Below, piece by piece: positions 26,725 through 36,353 of a DNA stretch of 37,573 bases. The notes under the pieces were generated by a model. It worked only from the letters and a program-made list of their open reading frames with translations, had not been told where the DNA came from and did not search any database. This stretch comes from Anaeromyxobacter sp. GTDB lineage: Bacteria > Myxococcota > Myxococcia > Myxococcales > Anaeromyxobacteraceae. Both the position numbers and the translations under genes were made by a program. Location: positions 1-37,573 of the forward strand of contig JANYBC010000226.1 of the NCBI GenBank assembly GCA_025360965.1, given 5' to 3'. The stretch's first letter is position 1. Each line of letters starts with the position of its first letter.

Positions 26725-29228
26725 CGCCTTCCGCGCCACCCATCCGCTGGGACATCGTCGACGAGCACCTCGACGAGGCGGCCTTCCTCTACGGGCAGTG
26801 GGAGCGGGCGCTGGTGGACCCCGAGTACACGCTCGGTGAGGTGCTGTCAGGACCGGAGGAGCGGCTGCTGGCGCACCTCGACGGCCTGGTGGTGGCGGGG
26901 CAACGGGCGGCGGAGAAGCTGCTGCTGCCGGCGCTGGGCGGTGACGACCCGGGGCTGGTCTTCGCGGCGGCGTACGCGCTGCTCGCCTCGGAGGACGGCG
27001 ACTTCAGCGAGCCGGTGCTCAAGGCGCTGGTCGAGGGCGAGCCGGCCGCGGCCGACGCGGTGGTGCGCGCGCTCCAGGTGACGCAACGGGGCGATCTCTA
27101 CGGGCGGCTGGCGCCGCTGCTGGCCAAGGGGCCGGCGCCGGTGCAGGCGCGGGTCCTGGAGGTGCTGGCCTTCCTGCGCATCGACCCGCGCGTGCGGCTC
27201 GACCCGCTGGCCCGCTCGACCGACGAGGGGCTGCGCCGGGCCGTCCTGCGCGTGGGGAGGATCTTCCCCGCGCAGGTGCCGCTCCAGCAGGTGGAGCTGG
27301 CGCTGGCCTCGAAGGACCCGGCCGAGCGAGCGCTGGCGCTTGAGGTGGGGCTGGTCCAGGGGTCGAAGGGTGCCTGGGCGGCGGTGGAGCGGGCGCTGGC
27401 GGCGCCGGTGCCCCCGCCGGAGTGGGCGCAGGCGGCGCTGCTCTGGGCGCTCTCCGGCGAGCGTGAACTCCGCCCGCTGCTCTCGGGCCTCACCGATCCG
27501 AAGCGGCGCAACGCTGCGCTCTTCGCCCTCGGCTTCACCGGGCGGGTGGCGGCGGTGGAGGCGGCGCTGGCTTGGCTCGCCGACGAGCAGGCCGGGAAGG
27601 TGGCGGCCGAGGCCTTCAGCGCGGTGACCGGCCTGGTCATCGAGAAGCGCTTCGCGACGCCGAGTGAGCGCTGGGACCCGGACGCGCCGGAGGACGAGGA
27701 GGAGGCTTCGGACGAGGCGGAGGGCCCCGAGGCCGACCTGCCGGCGCCGGCGCCCGAGGCGATCGGTGCCTGGTGGCAGGCGGAGCAGGCCCGCTTCGAC
27801 CCCTTGCAGCGCTGGCTCGGCGGGAAGCCGTGGGCCATCGAGGGGGTGGTCGCGGGGCTCGAGGAGGGTCCTTGCCGCCGCCGGGGTGCGCAGGCACTCG
27901 ACCTGGCCATCCGCTCCCGCGGGCAGCTCCAGCTCGAGACCACCGCCCCGGCCCGGCGCCAGGTGGCCGAGCTGGCCGAGCTCCGGCGAGGGTTGCCGCG
28001 AGGGCTCGGGACCTACCGGGAGATCATCCAGGCGCCGGCGCCGAGGGGCGTGGCGCCGAGGCCGGTCGAGGGAGCGCTGCTCACCAGGGTGGTCGGGTCC
28101 GGCCCTCCGCCGCCTCTTGCACTGGCGGTGACAGGCCTCGCCATGGCGACCTCGCTGGGGTCGCTGGTCCCGGGCGCCGCCGCCGCCGCCGCGGGCCTGG
28201 TCCGCGTCGACGAGATCCCCGAGGTGGAGGTCTTCGACGAGGACGAGCTCGTGAACGAGCCGACCACCGGCCACCCGGTCGCGGCGGCAGATGGCTTCGT
28301 CGGCGTCGCCCGCCTGGCCTCCCTGGCGGCAGAGGCGCTCGCCCCCCTGCTCGCCGCCATCCGGCTGGAGGCGCCAGGGCGCCTCGGCCTGGTCGTCGCG
28401 CTGCCCAGCGGCCACCATCTCCAGTGGGCCTACGAGGAGTCAGACGACCAGGGCGGCGGGGAGGACGACGGGACCTCGCCGGCGCCAAGACGCGACCACC
28501 TCGAGGCCTGCGAGGGCGCGTTCCTCCCCGCGCTGGCCGCGCTCCTGCCCGAGGGGCCGGTCTTCGCGCAACGCGCCGTGCTGATGGAGGACGCGCCGGG
28601 ATTCGTCTCGGCGCTGGAGCTGGCCCGGCAGTGGCTCGCGAAGGGGCTGGTCGAGCGGTGCGTGGTCGGAGGCGTCGACAGCCTGGTCGATCCGGCCGTG
28701 CTGGGAGCCATCGCCGCGAGGGACCTCCTCAAGGGGCCCGAACGTCCGAGCGGGCTCGCACCCGGTGAGGCCGCCGCGTTCGTGGTGGTGGAGCCGACGG
28801 ACCGTGGACGCCGCGCCGGACGCCATCCGGTCCTCTCCATCGAGGCCATCGCCGCGGACCGCGAAGACGCCGACGCCCGCAGCGCCGGGAGCTTCATGGG
28901 CGCCGCCCTCGCCCGCGCGCTCGCTGCGGTGGTGCCGAAGACCCCGGGCCGGCGCCTGGTGCTCGGAGACCTGGACGGGACGACCATACGCGCCCACGAC
29001 TGGGGTTCAGCCCTGGCGCGGCACGGCAAGCTCCTCGAAGGCGCGGTGGAGCGGCACGCGGCGCAGTCGTTCGGGGCCATCGGGAGCGCCGCGGGGCCGG
29101 TGTCCATCTGCCTGGCGGCCGAAGCCTTCAGGAGAGGCATGGCTCCGGGCCCCGAGGCCGTCATCTGGCTCTGGTCCGAGCTCGGGTCGCGCGCCGCGCT
29201 GCGGGTTCGCGCTCCCGAGAAGCCCTAG
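26721..29228 (+). CDS. T6SS-associated fusion: TIGR02270/HEAT-repeat protein plus ketosynthase-like domain
   Basis: This 835-residue protein starts at GTG overlapping the immunity gene. Residues 1 to about 420 match the TIGR02270 type (RWDIVDEHLDEAAFLYGQWE, LLAHLDGLVVAGQRAAEKLL) followed by helical HEAT-like repeats and an acidic break. From about residue 460 a thiolase/ketosynthase fold begins: LALAVTGLAMATSLGSLVPG, then AVLMEDAPGFVSALELARQW, VVGGVDSLVDPAVLGAI, SGLAPGEAAAFVVVEP, GDLDGTTIRAHDW and FGAIGSAAGPVSICLAAEAF. The catalytic Cys and the HGT and GH histidine motifs of active ketosynthases are not present, so it is probably a scaffold. Both parts are usually separate genes in T6SS clusters, from memory. 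Confidence 0.8.
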   Translation: MTPSAPPIRWDIVDEHLDEAAFLYGQWERALVDPEYTLGEVLSGPEERLLAHLDGLVVAGQRAAEKLLLPALGGDDPGLVFAAAYALLASEDGDFSEPVLKALVEGEPAAADAVVRALQVTQRGDLYGRLAPLLAKGPAPVQARVLEVLAFLRIDPRVRLDPLARSTDEGLRRAVLRVGRIFPAQVPLQQVELALASKDPAERALALEVGLVQGSKGAWAAVERALAAPVPPPEWAQAALLWALSGERELRPLLSGLTDPKRRNAALFALGFTGRVAAVEAALAWLADEQAGKVAAEAFSAVTGLVIEKRFATPSERWDPDAPEDEEEASDEAEGPEADLPAPAPEAIGAWWQAEQARFDPLQRWLGGKPWAIEGVVAGLEEGPCRRRGAQALDLAIRSRGQLQLETTAPARRQVAELAELRRGLPRGLGTYREIIQAPAPRGVAPRPVEGALLTRVVGSGPPPPLALAVTGLAMATSLGSLVPGAAAAAAGLVRVDEIPEVEVFDEDELVNEPTTGHPVAAADGFVGVARLASLAAEALAPLLAAIRLEAPGRLGLVVALPSGHHLQWAYEESDDQGGGEDDGTSPAPRRDHLEACEGAFLPALAALLPEGPVFAQRAVLMEDAPGFVSALELARQWLAKGLVERCVVGGVDSLVDPAVLGAIAARDLLKGPERPSGLAPGEAAAFVVVEPTDRGRRAGRHPVLSIEAIAADREDADARSAGSFMGAALARALAAVVPKTPGRRLVLGDLDGTTIRAHDWGSALARHGKLLEGAVERHAAQSFGAIGSAAGPVSICLAAEAFRRGMAPGPEAVIWLWSELGSRAALRVRAPEKP

Positions 29229-30034
29229 CCCTCTGCCACCAGCCTCCAGGCTCCAGGCTCCGGGACGCGGGCCAGCGTCGCGATGCGGGCGGCGCGGGGC
29301 GCGAAGCGGAGCTCCGTGGGCGCGTGGAGGCCGAGCAGGGTCGCGAGCCGGATGAGGGCGAGGGCCTCGACGTCAACGTAGGCCTCGGTGGCGAGCCAGG
29401 AGGGCTCCACGACGGGGTTCTTGCGCTCCTCAGCCACCGCGGCCTGACGTGCGCGGGCGTGTGCCGCCAAGGCCTCGTCGAGGTCGTCCTGCGAGCGGGC
29501 GTGGAGGGCGTCGCAGAGGGCGACCTTCTGCTCGTCCGATTCGGCGGCCGCGCGGTGGAGGGTGGCGAGGTGCGGCTCGACGTCGGGCGAGGGAGCCTTG
29601 CCGTCGCCCAGGAGCGCCATCAAGGCCCGGACGTAGGCGAAGTCCTCCTCGTACTCGTCGCCGTCGAACCAGCTGGGCGCGGAGAGCCGGCCGATCTCGG
29701 CGGCGCCGGCCACGTCGCCTGCGGCCAGGGCGTCGAAGAAGGGATCGGCGCGGCTGGCGCAGAGTTCGTATGGCTTCTTCAGCTCGGTCCAGCGGACGCG
29801 GGGGAGGAAGGCCAGGTAGGCGCGGCCGCTGGCGGCGAGCCGGTCGGCCAGCGTGGCGCCATCGGCCTCCTCGAGCAGGTGACAGAGCCCGAGCCGGCGC
29901 AGCTGCTTGCCGACGGCCCGGTACGCCGCCCCCTCGGCCTCGACGGGCTTCGCGCCGGCGAGGAACTTCGAGAGCTCGCCAAGCTCGAACTCGAGGTTGG
30001 AACGGATGAGCGGATAGTCGGGGGGGGTGGCCAC
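29225..30034 (-). CDS. Imm49-like immunity protein
   Basis: This 269-residue, mostly helical, acidic protein has no signal peptide, so it acts in the cytoplasm. The layout resembles Imm49 proteins: a helical N-terminus (LIRSNLEFELGELSKFLAG), PFFDALAAGDVAGAAEIGRL, EYEEDFAYVRALMALLGDG, an alanine-rich helical repeat, KVALCDALHARSQDDLDEAL, and VDVEALALIRLATLLGLHAP. It starts at GTG six bases after the Imm11-like stop, in the same operon as the nuclease effector. Its stop TAG shares CTAG with the stop of the convergent fusion gene. The cognate toxin could be the AHH nuclease or one lost from the locus. Confidence 0.68.
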   Translation of the reverse strand: MATPPDYPLIRSNLEFELGELSKFLAGAKPVEAEGAAYRAVGKQLRRLGLCHLLEEADGATLADRLAASGRAYLAFLPRVRWTELKKPYELCASRADPFFDALAAGDVAGAAEIGRLSAPSWFDGDEYEEDFAYVRALMALLGDGKAPSPDVEPHLATLHRAAAESDEQKVALCDALHARSQDDLDEALAAHARARQAAVAEERKNPVVEPSWLATEAYVDVEALALIRLATLLGLHAPTELRFAPRAARIATLARVPEPGAWRLVAEG

Positions 30035-30040
30035 GTGGAC

Positions 30041-30625
30041 TCAGATGAAGACCGGAGTATCGAGGTCCAGGATCTTGAGGCCAGCGGCCTTGGCCTCGGT
30101 CAGCTTGTCGACGAGGTCGGAGCGAACGATATAGGTGCGAGGGTTCTCCTTCAACCGAAAGAGCGTGCGGTCGGGAGGGATCTTCTTCTGGTGGAGGACG
30201 ACACGCTGGAAGCCAAGGATCATGTCGGGCTCCATCGCGCTCCGGTCGTACTCGGACTTCGCGAGGTCGACGCAGTCCACGGTGCCGACCGGATGAACGA
30301 GGAAATAGGGCGCCTTGATCGGGCGCCCCTTCAGATCGAGGACCTGGAGTGGGTAGACCTCGCACGGGTTCGGCTCGGCTGCGAGGAGGGCTCGGACCTT
30401 CTCGGAGACAATGAGCCAGCTCAGGGAATTCGAGATGAAGTCCTCGAGCTTCATCCCCTTGTGCTTGGAGTCGAGGGCCATGGTGGCGTCATCGGGGAGA
30501 TGGCCTGCGAAGGACTTCCCCTCGCCAACCAGGAAGGTCTTGGAGGCGCCCTTTGGATCCCGGTCGATGTAGCCGAACTGAGGGCGACTTGGAACCGTGA
30601 GGACGTAGAAGTCGTACTTGACCAT
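30041..30625 (-). CDS. Imm11/Imm43-like (DUF1629-type) immunity protein
   Basis: This 194-residue protein without a signal peptide begins VKYDFYVLTVPSRPQFGYID. The middle carries LEDFISNSLSWLIVSEKVRALL, then EVYPLQVLDLKGRPIKAPYF, LVHPVGTVDCVDLAKSEYDR, and a TLFRLKENPRTYIVRSDLVD segment near the end. These strand-helix blocks resemble Imm11 (DUF1629) proteins, which protect against polymorphic nuclease toxins. It follows the AHH nuclease gene by 65 bases, the normal place for its immunity gene. ATG 30625 with an upstream AGGA is chosen; longer frames upstream read as non-coding. Confidence 0.7.
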   Translation of the reverse strand: MVKYDFYVLTVPSRPQFGYIDRDPKGASKTFLVGEGKSFAGHLPDDATMALDSKHKGMKLEDFISNSLSWLIVSEKVRALLAAEPNPCEVYPLQVLDLKGRPIKAPYFLVHPVGTVDCVDLAKSEYDRSAMEPDMILGFQRVVLHQKKIPPDRTLFRLKENPRTYIVRSDLVDKLTEAKAAGLKILDLDTPVFI

Positions 30626-30690
30626 GGATGTTCCTGCCATCTTGCGAATCGGGCCAGCCCGGCGCTGGTGGCCGGCGAAGGCCCCGGGAC

Positions 30691-31476
30691 CTAGCCGATC
30701 AGGTTGATCTCGACGCCGGCACCCTTGGCTCGACCCCACTGCTCGAGCTGGTCGTAGAGGCGGGACGAGATCTTGTCGATGTCCTTGCCTGCATTCTCCG
30801 CCATCTTCTTGTCCACCTTGTGCACGTCCCCCTTGCTCTTGTCGAGCGCACTGGCGAGGCTGTCACGCGCCTGCTTGAGCTTCGCCTTCGCGTAGTCGTT
30901 GTAGTGAGGGTGATTGTTGGGGTGGATCGGCCACTTGATGATCTGACCAACCTGCGCCTCTTCGGGCAGCAGCACGATGTTGGCCTTCTCGTTGATGTTG
31001 TACTTGCCAACGACGAGGCAGAGCAGCGGCTTGCGATGAAACTCGTCGTGGTAGAGCCCCTGCTCGAGCGCCGCGCTCGGGATGAGGTGGTGCCACTGGT
31101 GGCGATAGGGGTAATGGGCGCCGCGAGCCTTGGGCTTGAAGTTGGGGAAGGCTCCGGTTGCGCAAGCGTCCACGTCCCAGATGGTCTTCTTCTGCTTGGC
31201 AGGGTCCTTCGGCTGCTGGACTGGCGTCGTGGTCCGGTAGTGGACCTTGCCTTTTACGGTCAGCTTCTTCTTGCTCCCCTTGAGCCCGGTGATGGTGGCC
31301 GGATCGTATTGGCGCGGCGCGGCGTTGTAGTGGGCGGTCCGGTTGGCCTTGGTCTCGGCGTAGCCCTTCTTGTCGTAGTGGCAGTGCGCCTTGCGTTCGC
31401 TGTCGTGGCGAACGATGCAGGCGCCCGCGTCGTGGAACTTCTTGAGGCTGGCCGGAATCTTGATGTGGTTCGCCAC
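30691..31476 (-). CDS. AHH-type HNH/Endonuclease VII nuclease effector
   Basis: This 261-residue lysine- and histidine-rich protein has its nuclease core at residues 120-200: HYPYRHQWHHLIPSAALEQG, a conserved KYNINEKANIVLLPEEAQVG, and IHPNNHPHYNDYAKAKL. WHHLIP plus a later HxxNHxxYN pair is the pattern of the AHH branch of HNH/EndoVII toxins that degrade DNA or RNA. The first 100 residues hold a Cys/His group (CIVRHDSERKAHCH) that may bind zinc. No signal peptide or large delivery domain is present, so it needs a spike partner. The preceding DUF4150/DUF6484 genes and the following immunity genes give that context. Confidence 0.8.
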   Translation of the reverse strand: MANHIKIPASLKKFHDAGACIVRHDSERKAHCHYDKKGYAETKANRTAHYNAAPRQYDPATITGLKGSKKKLTVKGKVHYRTTTPVQQPKDPAKQKKTIWDVDACATGAFPNFKPKARGAHYPYRHQWHHLIPSAALEQGLYHDEFHRKPLLCLVVGKYNINEKANIVLLPEEAQVGQIIKWPIHPNNHPHYNDYAKAKLKQARDSLASALDKSKGDVHKVDKKMAENAGKDIDKISSRLYDQLEQWGRAKGAGVEINLIG

Positions 31477-31489
31477 GGCGTGCCTCCCC

Positions 31490-31996
31490 TCAGTTGATCT
31501 GGACCTTCCCGCCGCGGATCTTCTGCACCGCGTCGGCCTGGGTCACCACGTTCACCCCGCGCACCACCACCTTGCCGTCGCGCCGCAGGGTGATGGAGGC
31601 CTTGCCGCAGCGGAGCACCACCTCCTCGCGCCCCTCGATCTCGACCCGCTGGCCGTCCACCCGGGCCGTGGTCCTGGCCTGCGGCGGCGGCGCAGCCAGC
31701 ACCGCGTCGAGCAGCGGTGTGGCCGAGCGCAACAGCGCCACCAGCACCGGTCGGCCGGGGTCGCCCTCCTCGAAGAGCAGCAGCGCCTCCTGCCGCTCGC
31801 GCGCCGCATCAGCGAGCGCCGCGTCGTCTACCGCCGCCGAGAGGCGGGCCACGGTGGGGCCGCGCGTCGTTCCCTCGACCTCCACCTTCACCTCGCCACC
31901 ACGGGCCGAGACCACCCGCCCGACTCGTGCGCCGGCGATCCGCTCGGGCCGCTCGAGCCGGATCACCTCCGCCTTCTTCCCCTTGGTGGCGCGCAT
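31490..31996 (-). CDS. DUF6484 mini-spike: OB fold plus short gp5-like beta-helix
   Basis: This 168-residue protein has an N-terminal OB-like domain (GARVGRVVSARGGEVKVEVE then LLLFEEGDPGRPVLVALL), the same EGDP-RP wording as the VgrG gp5 OB fold. Residues about 110-168 read as a short beta-helix or spike stem: VDGQRVEIEGREEVVLRCGK, SITLRRDGKVVVRGVNVV and a final IRGGKVQIN. It therefore looks like a VgrG stripped to OB fold and needle, lacking the gp27-like base. It lies 13 bases before the nuclease gene and six after the DUF4150 tip gene, and probably links the PAAR-like tip to the cargo. Confidence 0.75.
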   Translation of the reverse strand: MRATKGKKAEVIRLERPERIAGARVGRVVSARGGEVKVEVEGTTRGPTVARLSAAVDDAALADAARERQEALLLFEEGDPGRPVLVALLRSATPLLDAVLAAPPPQARTTARVDGQRVEIEGREEVVLRCGKASITLRRDGKVVVRGVNVVTQADAVQKIRGGKVQIN

Positions 31997-32002
31997 CGGC
32001 CG

Positions 32003-32464
32003 CTACAGCTCCTTGTCACAGCAGAGGCACTTCCCCTTGTCCGCCGACTTCCCCATCGAGATGACCGGGGCCTGCAGCACGGGGAAGGGCGGGGTGTTCT
32101 TGTCGTTGTGGAGCATCAAGTCGAACGACCGCGGCACGTTCTTGCCCTCGAACTGCACGTCGAACGAGTAGTTGACGAACTCGGCCTTGCCCTTGGTCTT
32201 GCTGGAGGCCACGCCGCCTGCGGAGCCGGCCTCGTCGCCAGTGGAGGTGGAGAAGTTGGAGTCCTTCACGCAGACGGGCTGGCCGTCCACCTTGACCTTC
32301 TTGGTCCCCTTGGCCGTGTCCGACGACATGGCGATGTTCGGGTAGGGGATGGGAATCGGCCCGGCCGGGCTGGGCGTCTTGCAGACGTCGGGGAAGGCGA
32401 TGCTGGTGCCGTTGGTATCGGCGTTCACGATGGAGAGCTTGTTCACGCCCACGCTGGTCGCCAT
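32003..32464 (-). CDS. DUF4150 PAAR-like spike-tip protein
   Basis: This 153-residue protein is a PAAR-like tip of the DUF4150 family. It reads MATSVGVNKLSIVNADTNGT, FPDVCKTPSPAGPIPIPYPN, then VKVDGQPVCVKDSNFSTSTG, DEAGSAGGVASSKTKGKAEF and FEGKNVPRSFDLMLHNDKNT. PAAR tips cap the VgrG spike with a metal-binding cone and carry effectors. A Cys-rich tail (KCLCCDKEL) may add a metal site. It sits between DUF2169 and DUF6484 genes, the usual DUF4150 neighbourhood. Small proteins of this type are normally secreted with the spike. Confidence 0.85.
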   Translation of the reverse strand: MATSVGVNKLSIVNADTNGTSIAFPDVCKTPSPAGPIPIPYPNIAMSSDTAKGTKKVKVDGQPVCVKDSNFSTSTGDEAGSAGGVASSKTKGKAEFVNYSFDVQFEGKNVPRSFDLMLHNDKNTPPFPVLQAPVISMGKSADKGKCLCCDKEL

Positions 32465-32497
32465 GCCATCCTCCGCCCACTCGGTGAAGCTGACATC

Positions 32498-33556
32498 CTA
32501 CGCGCCGACCGCACCCCGGGGCGAGGGGAGGGCCGCCTGCGACCCGGTCCGCACCTCCATGGTGCGCACCTCGGTCGGCTCCCGCCGCAGGGTGAGCTCC
32601 CCACGCCATAGCAGGACCAGCTTGCGGGCGTCTGTGTCGACGATCACAGTGTCGAGCCGGGTGGCGACCAGGGCGTCCTCGAGCCCTCCGCGCTCCACCA
32701 GCACGGTGGGCGCCTCCAGCCCCGGAAGCCGGAAGGCGTAGCCGCCGGTCGGCGTCACCCCGGCCACCACCACCGGCTCGTCGCCGCGCAGGTGGCCGGC
32801 CGCCACCAGGCCGGGAGAGGCGGCGCAGAGGAAGCGGCGGTCGAAGTCCCTGGGCAGGAGCGGCGCGCGCTCCTGCTCCCACTTCTTGTCGTAGGTGCCG
32901 GCGTGCTTCGGCCGCGGCTCCCAGCTCGGCGAGAGGAAGCCGAACCCGGCGGGCGGCGGGCGGTCGCCCCAGCCCTTGAAGGGCCGGGCCGGGTCCTCCA
33001 GGTTGGGGCAGCGCAGCCCCTCCTCGAAGCGGGTGCCGCCCCCACGGAAGCCGACGCCGACCGGGTTGCGCGGCTCGAAGCTGTGCCTGGCCGGATCCGG
33101 GTAGGAGCGGTCCCAGCCGCCAAAGGCCCGCTCCCAAAGGAGCGGGATCTTCTCGAAGGGGACCGCCCGGGTCATCCCCACCGAGCCGACCGACTTGAAG
33201 AAGACCCGGTCGCCCACCACCCGGACCCCCTTCTTGAGCGGGCCGACCTGCAGGGCCACCAGCAGGTCGGCGGTCCCCGGGCGCGGCGCCACCGCGCTGC
33301 CGACCAGCACCACGTCGGTGGCCGGCTTGGGCCAGCCGCACTCCGGCTCGTAGCGGTAGCTGGAGGTCTCCGGCTCGCCCCAGGGCAGGCCGGCCAGCAC
33401 CGGCGGGGTCTGCTCCGCCGCCAGCGTGATCCCGGCCTCGGCGAGATCCCAGCTGCCCTTCACCAGCGGCACCAGCAGCGGGCGCCCTTCTTCGTCGGCC
33501 ACGAAGAGCGGCTCGAAGGCGAAAGGGGTGGCGTTGTCGACGGCGGGGTGGCCCAC
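32498..33556 (-). CDS. DUF2169 T6SS effector-loading protein
   Basis: This 352-residue protein matches DUF2169, proteins next to DUF4150 tips and effectors that are thought to act as adaptors or chaperones. It starts VGHPAVDNATPFAFEPLFVA then LVPLVKGSWDLAEAGITLA; the centre has PLLWERAFGGWDRSYPD, the WE-FGG-D segment typical of the family, then PRNPVGVGFR and LCAASPGLVAAGHLRGDEPV. GTG 33556 is preferred because it gives the family N-terminus; more upstream starts run across the clpV promoter gap. It is the first gene of the minus-strand effector operon, divergent from clpV. Confidence 0.82.
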   Translation of the reverse strand: MGHPAVDNATPFAFEPLFVADEEGRPLLVPLVKGSWDLAEAGITLAAEQTPPVLAGLPWGEPETSSYRYEPECGWPKPATDVVLVGSAVAPRPGTADLLVALQVGPLKKGVRVVGDRVFFKSVGSVGMTRAVPFEKIPLLWERAFGGWDRSYPDPARHSFEPRNPVGVGFRGGGTRFEEGLRCPNLEDPARPFKGWGDRPPPAGFGFLSPSWEPRPKHAGTYDKKWEQERAPLLPRDFDRRFLCAASPGLVAAGHLRGDEPVVVAGVTPTGGYAFRLPGLEAPTVLVERGGLEDALVATRLDTVIVDTDARKLVLLWRGELTLRREPTEVRTMEVRTGSQAALPSPRGAVGA

Positions 33557-33650
33557 GGCCGGGAGCCTAGCACCGCCGAAGGCAGGGGGAATCGCTCGCT
33601 TTCGGGCGCCGGTGGTGATCCGCAGTCGTCCGAGGTGCGTTCCAGCGGAC

Positions 33651-33676
33651 CTTGAGTAATACTCACTGACCTCAAG
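33651..33676. promoter_or_regulatory. Candidate operator in the divergent DUF2169-clpV promoter gap
   Basis: GAGTAATACTC (33654-33664) is a perfect 11-base palindrome, and CTTGAG (33651-33656) pairs with CTCAAG (33671-33676) around it. It is in the 181-bp gap between the two divergent T6SS operons and is AT-richer than its surroundings. A binding site for a regulator of either operon is possible. No cognate regulator gene is adjacent. Confidence 0.33.
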
Positions 33677-33737
33677 CTCTCCCCCCATACGAACGACGGT
33701 TCGCCAGCCGGCGGGGCCGTAGTTCCTCGGAGGCCCC

Positions 33738-36344
<2,607 letters not shown>

Positions 36345-36353
36345 GATGCTCAC

